DNA of 64,000 nt from Blasia pusilla (taxonomy: Eukaryota; Marchantiophyta; Marchantiopsida; Blasiales): the NCBI GenBank assembly GCA_050084515.1, contig CM114271.1:40548001-40612000 (forward strand), written 5' to 3'. This document shows positions 1 to 10,250 of the stretch, one piece after another (positions within the stretch are counted from its first letter, which is position 1; each line of letters starts with the position of its first letter). The notes below the pieces were generated by a model. That model did not search any database, had not been told where the DNA came from, and saw nothing but the letters and a program-made list of their open reading frames with translations. The position numbers and the translations under genes were made by a program.

Positions 1-12
1 AGGGTGCCTTAC

Positions 13-1307
13 CAGTAATGGAGCCCAGGCCCACTGAGAAATAACCCGATGGCAACAAAAGAGAATACCCGCTTCCAATCCACCTTATCCAGCTTCTCAA
101 CAACGACCTAGACATCACCATCAAAAGGACGGTTCGAACAATCCAATCAAACAACATTCCATACTTACTACAAACAGATTGCATGCGAGATGCTCTTTGG
201 AGCAAAAATAACTAGGTTTTGTGACAACAGCGTATCATAACCAACTGGATCACCTTTCAAACAAAAAAAGTTTGGTATAGCAGCACCTGGCAAAAGATGT
301 CTGCAATAGCATTCAAGAGACCAGCCGTAATACTCTTGGCAACGAGTGGACGACTCTCCAGGAGACCATTATACCTGGCACAGTCCACTTCCAAGAGATA
401 AGAGTGGAGATGATCCGACAGGAATGTGGAACATGCAACGCGCGTTTGGGGACTTTGCATCGCCACACCATACCATGGCTGATAATTTTAACAGCTCCAA
501 TGTTGTACATGCTGGAAACTTGACCTTTACAAGAAGCAACCCGACAGGAGGATGGCAAGATCCAGAGACAGGACACTTTACCCAGGAGCACAGCTATATG
601 GGAGATACAGGCCAAAATTAGCAGCAGATATCCATTTCCACGATCATGTGCGAAAATGCAGCCCACCTTCGCTGCAATTCCAATATTTACCGATTTGCTG
701 CAAATTTAAGTTCGAAATCCGCGTCACATGACTGCTCTAGGTCATGGCAGGAGTGTGCAGAAGAAGCAAGTATAGTCAGGATAGATCAAAATATTGAACA
801 GCAGAAATTTGCGAGTGAAAACCTCACCATCGCAGGTTCTAGAGGTGGCACACGTGACATTAGACGTCTGAAGCTCAAAATCTGAAAATATGCAGGGTAG
901 GGCACGATCACTGACCAGATCCACAGTCCCGCTCCAAAAGTGAGACTCGCTTCATCTCCTGATCCGCCATTCAAGCCATCTCCTGGTCCCCCACCGCCGC
1001 CACCGCCACCACGTCCCGCAATGCCTCCACCTCTATCACCTCCCCCGTCGCCTAACGAAGCTTTCTCTGCATTTGCCCTGGCCCACGACATTCCCCTTTC
1101 TCCTAGCCCTAGTATTTTTCCATTTCCAAGCGACGACGTTAAACCCCCGAAATTCGACTGAATGATTCCATTCCGTCTCCCCGAACGCCCGACCGCCTCC
1201 TCTACCCTCCAATTCATCGCGTGGAACGACCATCGCCATACTCCCCCCGCACCCGTGGCAGTTACATTGCCGCAGCCGCATCTCGTTAGACTCATCGTCG
1301 TTGCCAT
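13..1307 (-). CDS. Mpv17/PMP22-family membrane protein, 3' part outside window
   Basis: Minus-strand gene; three exons are visible and the rest lies beyond position 1. Exon 1 is 916..1307, starting at the ATG at 1307. It encodes about 130 residues with a long Gly-rich stretch and ends in LWI plus a split Trp codon before a GTCAGT donor. Exon 2 (287..374) encodes YNGLLESRP...ITAGLLNAIADIFCQ, the first conserved helix of the family. Exon 3 (13..107) encodes VVVEKLDKVDWKR and then the family signature GLFLSGPGLHYW. Reading phases 2/0/2 match across all junctions. Mpv17/PMP22 proteins are small four-helix proteins of organelle or peroxisome membranes; plant members with a Gly-rich N-terminal extension are often chloroplast- or mitochondrion-directed, so organelle targeting is an inference. 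The start codon is the least certain point. The C-terminal half is absent only because the window ends. Confidence 0.92.
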
Positions 1308-2435
1308 GGAATGGCTCCCTCATGCGCTTCTCCGTCGCTTGCTCTGTGAGTGATCTTTCTTTCGTTATTTCTTTCTCCGTAGGGTTAGTTTGGAGACTTC
1401 CTCCCTCCCACCTCACCCCAACGACGAATCGCGACCGAAGCTCGGGTGGTCGCGACGTGTACCCTGCATGGACTCGGAGGTGGAAAACCACCGTAGAAGC
1501 AGATGGTGAAACCGAATGCTGCACAGGTGATCGAATTGCGCAGACGCGATGCTCCTGTTTCGTGTGACGTCGTGATTTCAGACTGCTTTATGGCAAAAAC
1601 ATTACAGAGGCTGTCGATACTGTGTCTATTGCCCAGCGTGACGTCGTGATGAAATTGTCGTGACCATCTCGGAGCGGCGGTCGTGGTCCTTGAGTCCTCC
1701 TGACCAGCTGAGTCCACGTGCTCTCTGAATTTCTGAAAAGCTAGCCACCGACTTCCACCGTGAGTCCGTGACTCATGCGATCGCAACTCAACGGAAGGTT
1801 TTCACCCATGGAGTATTCACCAATTACTTGCCACGTATACTCCGCCGCGTCACGATCGTACGTTCTGGACACCGATGACCGGAACAAGTCGTCAGGGACG
1901 CCACGTGCATCTCGCTCCTTTAGCGAAAACTGGAAGTGATACGTTTCATGAATCCAAAGCTTTCACGTGGCGCCTTCACCAGAGCTTTCTTGGGTCGTGA
2001 GAACCAAGAAAGTTGACTATTCTATGGATGAGATTGACTGCAAACTGTAGGGGCCAAGGACCGGACAAGATTCTTGCCCGGAATTGTGGATTCTATTCAT
2101 GACCGACAAGAGGAGTCTAAGCCAGGGGCACAACCAGTGAAAGCCGTGATGCTTTGATAGGAAACGAATACCTTTCAAGGTGCTCACTTCTTTTTGGGAG
2201 CAAGTCTAATCCAATCCAAATGCAACGCGATGATCCCCAGTCCTCCGGCGACTTCCACTAGGATCCGCTTTTTATATTTCGATGTGAGAAATTTGGCCTC
2301 CCACTTTCTTTTACTACCGGCGGAGTTTACGTGGCAAGTTAGGATGCATCTTAAAGACCTTTGCTCTCTAGGTCTGTGGGATGCATTCTAACTTGACGAA
2401 ACTCCAATCGAATACCGGCATGAAACGTTTTACAC
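1308..2435. promoter_or_regulatory. 5' flank of the Mpv17-like gene
   Basis: GC-rich, CpG-containing sequence directly upstream of the Mpv17-like start codon, becoming AT-richer after about 2.0 kb. It should hold the promoter and 5' UTR of that gene. I see no clear TATA box or other defined element. The open frames here are short, overlap on both strands, and resemble no family. Confidence 0.3.
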
Positions 2436-2439
2436 GTAT

Positions 2440-3033
2440 GTGCCGTTCCCATTATATTTTTGTGCAACGTTTGACATATGTACTGTTCCCATCATCTTTT
2501 CCAATTTGTTCCTGATTGCTATAATACCTGTCATGAGTTCGATCCAGAGTATGTCTGTCAGAGAATGCGACTGCTCTGATCATCATCCCAGTTTGCAGGA
2601 GCAGAGCCATCATCCCCATCATCACACGTATCCAGGAATGAGTTTTGATATGGACGGCCTTATTTCTAATCGAACTGGGTACTCTTTATCAGACTCTCCC
2701 ATGTTCAGACGACCCAATATATTAAGGGCCCCAACCCACGGACCTCAGGTCGTGGCTACCCTAAGGTTGCTCGATTGTCTGTGCACAAAACTATGGGGCA
2801 CAGAAAAGATCATATCAGAGTTTGAGTCTCTGTTCAGTGCATTACCTCATCACAGCAAAATCTGCATACAATCTGTTGCTGTTGGAAAAAGAGTATACAG
2901 AAGGCAGGGTGTGCTCAATAGTGTGAATCACCTTACTGCATACTCGGTAAACTCGGGGCAGACTATGATCAAAGTATCTTTGGTATTCAGAGAGTATTCC
3001 CAATACACAGTAAAATACATAAAATCTCAGTGA
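2440..3033 (+). CDS. unrecognised open frame, 197 codons
   Basis: An open frame with an internal ATG at about 2533. The segment following that ATG is His/Ser/Pro-rich. I recognise no domain. A possible splice donor (CAG then GTCGTG) near 2747 could make the first part a 5' exon, but no partner exon is evident and the frame runs into the repeat array starting near 3.1 kb. It may be chance; listed only because it is the longest plus-strand frame in this interval. Confidence 0.13.
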   Translation: MPFPLYFCATFDICTVPIIFSNLFLIAIIPVMSSIQSMSVRECDCSDHHPSLQEQSHHPHHHTYPGMSFDMDGLISNRTGYSLSDSPMFRRPNILRAPTHGPQVVATLRLLDCLCTKLWGTEKIISEFESLFSALPHHSKICIQSVAVGKRVYRRQGVLNSVNHLTAYSVNSGQTMIKVSLVFREYSQYTVKYIKSQ

Positions 3034-3079
3034 GGTAGACACGATCCATTTTCCACTTTGAAAGACTGATATCGTTGCC

Positions 3080-3990
3080 TCAGATAATCAACAGAGTATG
3101 TTCTCTTTATACTCGGACGACAAAGCTACATAATCTCATTCAGAAGACTTAGACCTGACTGAACTCAGAACATAAGTTTCAGAGCAAGTACTCAGACCAG
3201 AATACTCTGAATACCATCAGAATATGTTATCTGTAAGAGCACCCATCAGAGAATTGAAATTAAGAAGCTGAGAGTGGAATTTGCATGTTCTGAGTGAACT
3301 CAGAACATGCTCACTGCAGAGAACATACTCAGGCCAGAAAGCTCTCAAGACCATCTCAGTATATTTCCTGTAAGAGCACTGGCATCAGAGTACTGAAGTT
3401 GTACTCTCTCAGTTGAGAGGCCTTTTACTTCTAAGTCTCTGAATGAGATTATTACATAATCTCATTCAGAGAAATCTGAATGAGTAAAAGTGAGAATTTG
3501 AATGAGTAAAAGTGAGAATCTGAATGAGTAAATGTGAGAATTTGAATGAGTAAGTGACTTCAAAGTACATACTGAGTGATATGAGAGTAAATACTCAGAC
3601 CATAGTACTCGGATCTGAATATCATCACAGTACTCAGAGTACCATCAGGGTATGTTCTTTGTATGATCACTCACTCCCGTGAGAGTACTTAAGTTGTATA
3701 CTCTCAACTAAGAGCTTTCGTCTGAGTGACTTCAAGGTACATACTCTAAGTTCGCTCAGAGTATTAACGCTACAGCTAGGAGAGTAAATACTCAGACCAG
3801 ATCTCTCTGATCCCAGTATGATCATGATGCTCTGGGTATTTTCTCTGTATGAGTATTCCCAGAGTTCTGAAGTTATATTCTCTCTGTTGAGAACTTTCAT
3901 CTGAGTGACTTCGAGGTACATACTCAGTTCACTCAGCCTACTCAGGTCGCCATCGAACTCTATAGACGCACGAGAGTTTAGAGTATAGAC
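3080..3990. repeat. decayed tandem array, unit roughly 170-180 bp
   Basis: The stretch is full of ACTCAG/CAGAG words. A recognisable unit recurs: GTGACTTC-A/G-AGGTACATACT appears near 3552, 3722 and 3902, each preceded by a GTTGAGA or CAACTAAGAG block and each followed by AGTAAATACTCAGACCA or a related word. That gives a period near 175 bp with much divergence. It contains no convincing coding frame. This looks like an old minisatellite or satellite fragment. Confidence 0.6.
3477..3554. repeat. 22-bp tandem repeat, about 3.5 copies
   Basis: The unit TGAATGAGTAAAAGTGAGAAT plus one variable base repeats at 3477, 3499, 3521 and 3543 (last copy partial). Copies differ by one or two bases. It is nested inside the larger decayed array. 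Confidence 0.85.
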
Positions 3991-4422
3991 CAATCTCCCT
4001 CTCAATCGCCTCCCTATCACAGAGTAAATTGATGCCAACGAACCAGCTGCCAATGCCTTGGAAATGTACCAGAATTTTCTTAAATATTTGTATTGCGTTG
4101 TTCTCCCTAGAAAACGAAAGGAATGGCTGGAGAATTGAAGTTATATCAAAACAGACCTTGAGGAAATTGAGTGCCACTCCAACTCTCTCAATCAAGTGTG
4201 CTGAGCTCAACCAGTGGATTCTCCGTCGAGCTCAATAAAATTTTATGCCGTCCGGCGTTCAGATTCATAAATGACATTCATGGATACCAACTCAGTCTCA
4301 ATAACGCCACTTCACTCGTAGATTTCAAGTTGCGATACAAAATTAGGTTACTCAGTCTCACTATCGCCCCTTCACCCGTGCATTCCCAGTTTAGGGTGCT
4401 ATACAAAATTTCCGCTTGTGCC

Positions 4423-5376
4423 TTAACGATAACGCCTAAGCGACAATGTGTTGTGACGCTTCCATGTAGCATGAACTGACGGCCGGGATTTGTTGTACAA
4501 ATGACCTCTGCCCCGCAGACCACGATGTTTCTTGCCCGTGGACGTCAACCCGCGCAGCTCACGATGCTTGTGGACAGGGTTCACTATCCAGTTGATCCTG
4601 GGATCGTTGCGGATTGCCTTGTGAGCGACATCCACTAGGATGACTTCGTAATACTTGTAGGTGGAATCCTGCGGAGAACACAGTTGTCATTTGGATCTCA
4701 GAGACCAGGCGACTTCCATGGCACATTCGCATATTGAGGGCGGACTTCAGAATTAGGTCCATCGATTAGAATACCTGGCAATGCAATATTAAGACACACC
4801 GAACCGGTGTTTAAACAGTGAGAAGTACCTGGTTGATCCAGTAAGAATTCAGAACTCTCAAACCACCCAACTTACGCCCCGCACGCTCCTCCGCCACAGA
4901 CCTCAAGTTGCGCTGAAACTTCAATTGGGTAATACCCTGATTCTTTGGCTTACCGTAAACAATACCCTTGGATACAGGTCTCTTCCTACCTCCCCTCCTC
5001 ACGCGGATCCGGTAGACAACGTATCCCTACAAGTCAAATCAGGAACCTCAGCGCTTGATACCGTCCACGAAGCTTGCTCGGGTGAATATCTGGGTCACGC
5101 CCCACGCCGATAGAAGGAAACAAATGCCACAAAACCGACGGCCAAGAGTAGAGACGAAGGCCCTCGTTACAGAACGCAGTCGTCGCAATGTGGCTAAAAT
5201 CATACCTGTTTGGCCTTATACCCAAGACGCCGAGCTTTGTCCGGGCGAGAGGGACGCGTGATGCGCACAATCCCGGGAAGTTGACGAAACTCCCAACATC
5301 GTACACGCAGCAAAAACCTCAACACGTCCGACTGCTTCTTGCGCCACAACTCTTCCACATATTTGTAAGCACCCAT
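4423..5376 (-). CDS. RPL15: 60S ribosomal protein L15 (eL15), copy 1
   Basis: Complete three-exon gene on the minus strand: exon 1 5206..5376, exon 2 4829..5026, exon 3 4423..4668 including the stop. Products are 57 + 66 + 81 = 204 residues, the standard length of eukaryotic eL15. Exon 1 starts [18 protein letters not shown] and ends LGYKAKQ; exon 2 has the basic [21 protein letters not shown] block; exon 3 ends NTLSLRRYR. All junctions have GT/AG and phase 0. eL15 is a structural protein of the large ribosomal subunit that binds 28S rRNA. Neighbours are unrelated repeats. A telo-box lies upstream at 5543..5550. No damage is visible, so the gene is probably expressed. Confidence 0.97.
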
Positions 5377-5542
5377 CCCTCCTGCCCCTGCTCCCGCTCC
5401 CGCTCCGCCTCCCGACGAGCGTCCCAGCACCGCACCTAGAATCTCAAAGCGCAAAAAGATACTTCAAACTGCTTTCCGGAGGAGGCCCCTGTAATGCTCA
5501 GGTTTCTCGCCCTCCCTTTAGCCGGCCCTTTGGAGTACGGGC

Positions 5543-5550
5543 TAGGGTTT
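5543..5550 (-). promoter_or_regulatory. telo-box upstream of eL15 copy 1
   Basis: TAGGGTTT (AAACCCTA on the other strand) about 170 bp upstream of the ATG. Telo-boxes are typical of plant ribosomal-protein promoters, where they support growth-linked expression. The same box sits at the equivalent place in copy 2. Confidence 0.65.
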
Positions 5551-5605
5551 CCTCCGTGGCCCGACTGTAATCACCTCGTCTGCGGACAACTAAATTGCAA
5601 CTTGG

Positions 5606-6260
5606 ATTTTGAGGTCTACTGGACAGTTCTTATGTCAAGTAGACTCTCAACTAGATTCGATTATTCATTATAAAAGAATTTAAAAGACGACCGGTTACCG
5701 TCCTTTGATTTTCCGTCCAACGATCGTTCTTAGTATTAGGTTTAGGTTTAGGACAAGGGACCCGCCTAAGGTATGTGGATTGATAGTCGTCGATTTAGCA
5801 TCGGAAGGATTCCGCGACCATGGAATTGCTCCATGAGGACCTGCTCTAAGGCTCTTTGTCGAAGGTGCCGGTTCCTAAACCTGCTTTACCGATCGGAAAA
5901 CTATTTTCACGGAAGGGTCACCGGCCAGCGAAAAGAGAGTGTCGAAAATCATCCAATAGTTTTGACGATTGAGAATAAAAGTAGTCAGAAATTTTTAGAG
6001 GGTAGAAGGGATTTAGGAGGAGTTCGAATGGGAGTTAGTAAAGGTTTTAGTAGAATTTAGGTTAATTTTGTGAGTAAACATAAGGAAAACTAACCCGGAA
6101 ACCTGTTATCCGTTGGACAAACATTTTGTTCACCGGAAGAAAATTGGACACGATGAATCCCTATCGGAATAGGAGTGGATCACATTTTTAAAAACCGAAT
6201 AGGCATATATGTATCCGGTAAAAAATGGACAGACAAAATGAAACTGTCCGAGCCTTGCTA
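5606..6260. other. no identifiable feature
   Basis: Sequence between the eL15 duplication and the Helitron 3' end. One 95-codon plus-strand frame (5773..6060) resembles nothing known. I see nothing supported here. Confidence 0.4.
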
Positions 6261-6300
6261 CTAGTGGGCAGCATGTGCTATGCATGGGAGTGAATGGACT
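6261..6300 (-). mobile_element. Helitron 3' terminus (hairpin and CTAG)
   Basis: On the minus strand: a degraded hairpin (CATGCATAGCACATG), then CTGCCCA, then CTAG followed by T. This matches the Helitron 3' rule (short hairpin, about 10 nt, CTRR, insertion before T). Closely related ends occur at 20495 and 52123. Confidence 0.75.
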
Positions 6301-6851
6301 TATTCTGTTGCACAAAAAATCTCTTCTTGTTGCCTCTAGAGGGAGAAATGTTTATTTGCTACCCCAGAATAGAAAACATTTTCTTGCTGCTTGGTTGCCA
6401 CATGTCAAGCAAAGATGTGTTAGCAAATCAAGAACGCACTTTCCAATAATAATTTACAATGGTATTAGTGGGAAAAGTTGGGCTAATGCAAAATTGAAAT
6501 ACCTATCATGTGACATGAATTTTCAAACCAGTGGGCGGCCTTGAGAGGGGGAAAGTATTATAAAATTACTAAACACATGTGTGGAGTACACGTGGATAGT
6601 CTAAACGACGAGAAAAAAAATTGCACATATCGGTAGAGGCCATAATCACCAATCTACTCTGGTTTGATTGTTTCTTTGATCCGTTCATATGTAGTAGCAC
6701 TAGTATCTATGCGTTGATTTCAAACTCAAACGATGTGAGATAGTCCGGATGGCAAGCATATCTTTAAGATGTAAGTTGGATATATATGCCTCACCCCCTC
6801 ATTTGAAACATAGCTAAAGTAAATATGGTCTTGCACACAATACATAATGAA

Positions 6852-7560
6852 TTAGTGACAAGAAGCATTTTTATTCATAAAATAAAATGAAAATTTTTCA
6901 GAAAAAAAATAGGAAATGATTACTACCCCTCTAGGAAAGCATGGCATGCCTTTTGCATTTATATGGTCCACATCTATACTTCTTGATGTCAAAATAATCA
7001 TATCTCTCAAGAAATCGATGTCATGAAATTGGCAAAGTGTATTTCCATATACAATATGAATAAGATTGTTCATCTTATTTCTTTTAGTAACCATATCATA
7101 TGGAAATTGTATAAATTTAACTCCCCAATGAGGATAGAAGATATATGATCATCTCCCGCCTCCAATAACCAACCAACAAAAGCTTGTTGATGAGCATGTA
7201 TATGACCTTCTAACCTTTGAACTTTCATGTTTGTCGTAAATTTCATCATCTTGATAGAAGATCATGGAGATTATCTCTTTCTAGTGGCTTAGATGATTTT
7301 TAGACATACCCCTTCACAAACAACATGCAAGACTTAACAGGAATCACCATCAAATATCATGAGTTTTTTGGCCAAATGATATCTATCTTAGATAAGCAGA
7401 GACAACTCCCGCAATATCTTATAGAGTATGATTTATTACCTCGAATTCAAAAAAATGAATCATAGGTACCTCATCCAACAAGTCATCCCATGTAATAATC
7501 ATTGCATTATAGATTAAGCATGTTGCATCACAATTAATTATTAAACTACAAATCACACAA
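6852..7560 (-). pseudogene. Helitron PIF1-like helicase, C-terminal remnants
   Basis: Minus-strand reading gives pieces typical of Helitron helicases: ITWDDLLDEVPMIHFFEFE (helicase motif II region, normally WDEAPM), a WLLEAGDD segment, and FLRDMIILTSRSIDVDHINAK (the family's LRERAILTPRNEDVDxIN block). Several frameshifts and stops separate them. The ATPase would have unwound DNA during rolling-circle transposition; this copy cannot. Confidence 0.75.
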
Positions 7561-7781
7561 TGAAGTAAATTAGAACTTGTAATATTTTAGGATATGAATA
7601 TAAATTTATTGAAATAAATGGAATACAAATGCATGAAATATTTACTTACAAGTAAAGCTCTCACGAGGATTGATGGGAATCTTGAAGCGTGAATGTGTCA
7701 TATGTTCTCTATCTAACGATAAAGCAATTATTCCAAATCATGCAACAACCAAAGCTATACCTCTTTCATTTTGCACACCCG

Positions 7782-7786
<5 letters not shown>

Positions 7787-7852
<66 letters not shown>
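7787..7852. repeat. (CT)33 microsatellite
   Basis: An uninterrupted CT run. Open frames reading ERERER or SLSLSL across it are artefacts of the repeat. Confidence 0.98.
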
Positions 7853-7854
<2 letters not shown>

Positions 7855-8279
7855 GTGTGTGACCATTATGGTCTAGAGGAAATGACATTATATATCTAGG
7901 CACAAACCAAGACCTCATATTTTTTGAAACACATGAACATGATTCCAACCGCATTCCCAATACAAAGAAGTTTCTAGTCCTAGCTATCCGCAACCCATTG
8001 ACAAACAAAAATACCGAAGAACACAGTGGTTTGGCATACTTGGTAGCACCAAGGTTACAACCTTTTGTCTCCATAGCCGACATTGATGACAAAAACACTT
8101 CTTTTGGATCAAGGTCACCAAAGAAGCGGGATTACCATTGTGAACTAGACATAACTCACAATGATAATATTCCAACTCTCAACTCATATAATAGTCCAAA
8201 TAGTGTAGTGACTAAGATCACAAGACACTAAAAGAGGTCAGATTTGAGTCTCTTCATGATTCCATGAAGAGAATGAATG

Positions 8280-9165
8280 ATAAAAAAATGTACTTATATG
8301 ACTACCACAATCATTGGACATAAAAATTGGTAGTTATGGATGAGTTATATGACTCATAAAATATCATTGCTATAGTCCTTGAATATAAGAACAGCCAGTC
8401 ATTAAGGAGTAACATGACTCATTATAGGAGTGTTACAAGCATTGGACATAAGAACATGCAGTCATTGAACTCTTAGATGACTCACATTGAATGACTGCCA
8501 CAATCATGGGATAAACTAATATGCATTCCATTAAGAATTAAATGACTCATGTGAATGACTTGGTTATCATCATTAAATATAATGTGATGACTTCATTCTT
8601 CAAACCATGCCTTGGAATGACTAGTCATGACTTATAATGACTGATATGAATGAAGTGGCTATCATGAATTAAATATAATACGATGACTTTATTACTCAAC
8701 TGATGACTTGACATGACTAGTTATGACTTATGATGACTGACTATGACTCGACTTTAACGATCTACCATCTAAAAATAATGGTTATTTTGTGATTCATGGA
8801 ATACCACTTATGACTCCCAACATGACTACAAAACAAAAAAATAATGACTCATCCTATGACTAGGCCCATGATTCTAACAAGTCATTATTTATGTATCAAA
8901 TATGATCATACTAAAAAAAAAGCGTATCATCCACGTCACTAATATGAAGTGGATTACAAGACGTGTTCATATGGACTAATTATAGCCTTCATCCCATGAC
9001 TCTACTAATTGAAATAAATGAAATCATGCACACAATGACTCAAATGATGTTTAGTCATGAAACAAAAATGACATGTCTTTCATGATTCATGTGTTCATCA
9101 ATCAACGTGAGTGATGTCATGTATAATATGACTCCTCTGAGTCATATAATGTAGTCATTAAACAC
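8280..9165. repeat. TGACT-rich stretch
   Basis: About 880 bp in which TGACT occurs more than 20 times on the plus strand, often as ATGACTCA, ATGACTTA or ATGACTAG, with AGTCAT counterparts. Longer words such as ATCAT-ATTAAATATAAT-GATGACTT recur about 100 bp apart, so it looks like a decayed tandem repeat. It splits Helitron H1 between its Rep and helicase parts. No gene is visible. Confidence 0.6.
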
Positions 9166-9189
9166 CTTTCCCTCCTAGTGATGATCGTT

Positions 9190-9690
9190 GCAATATAGGT
9201 GGTGTGATGAGGATATAGCAACATACCTCGTTTGTTACCTTATCAATGTCCTCTAAGTTTCTCTAGAGGATAACGTGAGAATGTAGGTTGCCCCTGTTCT
9301 ACAATTTATATCTTACTAGGTAGTTGGTTACACGATCGAGGATTTGCGGACCACTGAGTATGTGATTTCCAAAAAACATCATAAATCGTGTATGGAATAC
9401 CATAGCACCCTCCATTGGAGCATCTCTCCACAAGAAGCTAGGGTTAAGTTTCTGCATAAGCCTCTCAATGTTGCCGATTGCTAGCCACCTTGTCTCTGAA
9501 ACCTCATCTCAAGTAGGAGTTAAGAAAAAGTCAAACGTTCCCCATTTGTTCACCATTGTCTTGAGGTTTTGAAGGTGGCGTTGATGCCACAATGGGCTAC
9601 TAGGAATATGAGCACTAAAATTGTATTTACATATTTGAGAATACAACTGCTCATCGTGAAGGTTAGGCTTTTTTTTCTCAAACTTAAGTC
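9190..9690 (-). pseudogene. Helitron Rep (Helitron-like N-terminal domain), H1
   Basis: Minus-strand translation reads WHQRHLQNLKTMVNKWG, then VFHTRFMMFFGNHILSGPQ, LDRVTNYLVRYKL, and RGNLHSHVIL, LEDIDKVTNEVCCYI. This is the conserved Helitron replicase core; LHSHV keeps the HUH (His-x-His) metal-binding motif. Three or more in-frame stops (for example after FFLTPT and YKL) show it is dead. A sister copy at 16532..17860 aligns along its whole length. Confidence 0.8.
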
Positions 9691-10250
9691 CTCGGTTCAG
9701 AATACATGTGCGAAGAGATGACGCGAGAGCAATAGATTGTCACCGTTGGTGCATCACAAGGATGTACCATTTGTAAAGTGTGAAAACAAAAAAAAGGAAC
9801 CTACTTGATTTGAGCACGAATGTAATCAACAAATGTCATGCTACCATTGAAATATCCTCGGAAGTAAGGAGCGGAAATGGAATTTTAAGTCTGTATCAAG
9901 TGAGAGATCGTTTTCGTCACTAAGAAAGTGATCACTATAATGGGCATTGTCTCTAAGAGAAAACTCCCATTATGGAAGATATCATATCATGCCCTCCACT
10001 CAACCGGTAAGGAGTACTATGCATCCTGGAGGACATTCAGTTTTGCATTATATGGGTCGGCATCTATGCTAGGCATGAACTATCCCCTTTCCTGAGATGC
10101 CTTGATGTTATCATCTACACATGAGGCCCTAGGGCAGTACAACAAGACCACAATTTGGTTGTGGCATCTCTATTTGGGGTATATATTGTGAAAAAACTTG
10201 TTTACATACAAGTTAACCAAGAAAACCCTTCTTTCTTGTGTGGATATGTA

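Larger units (their letters stand above)
4022..5605. repeat. segmental duplication carrying eL15, copy 1
   Basis: Starts at CAGAGTAAATTGATGCCAACG and runs through the eL15 gene to the sequence GCGGACAA-C-TAAATTGCA. The same segment, same orientation, recurs at 13183..14765. Similarity falls off sharply outside both edges. Inside, 3' flank, exons and intron 1 are almost identical, while intron 2 and the outer flanks differ clearly. Confidence 0.9.
6261..10250 (-). mobile_element. decayed autonomous Helitron H1
   Basis: Read on the minus strand this interval has, in order, a replicase N-terminal region (about 10.2-9.7 kb), the Rep/HUH domain (9690-9190), then, after a TGACT-rich stretch and a CT tract, parts of a PIF1-like helicase (7560-6852), and finally a Helitron-type 3' end at 6261. 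All coding parts carry stops and frameshifts. The order Rep - helicase - hairpin - CTAG is that of autonomous plant Helitrons. The 5' end (expected TC) was not located, so the upper limit is approximate. Confidence 0.75.

Noticed and set aside
346-621. Plus-strand 91-codon frame
   Set aside because: It overlaps exon 2 of the Mpv17-like gene on the other strand and has no recognisable content.
940-1161. Plus-strand Pro-rich frame (PPPPPPP)
   Set aside because: It is the antisense of the Gly-rich exon 1 of the Mpv17-like gene.
4825-4850. ACCTGGTTGATCCAGT resembles the start of 18S rRNA
   Set aside because: It is the antisense of the eL15 exon 2 end (SYWINQ and its GT donor). No further rRNA sequence follows, and the same string occurs in eL15 copy 2.
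7766-8098. Frames with ERERER / SLSLSL runs here and at 22.6-22.9 and 54.8 kb
   Set aside because: They are translations of GA/CT microsatellites.
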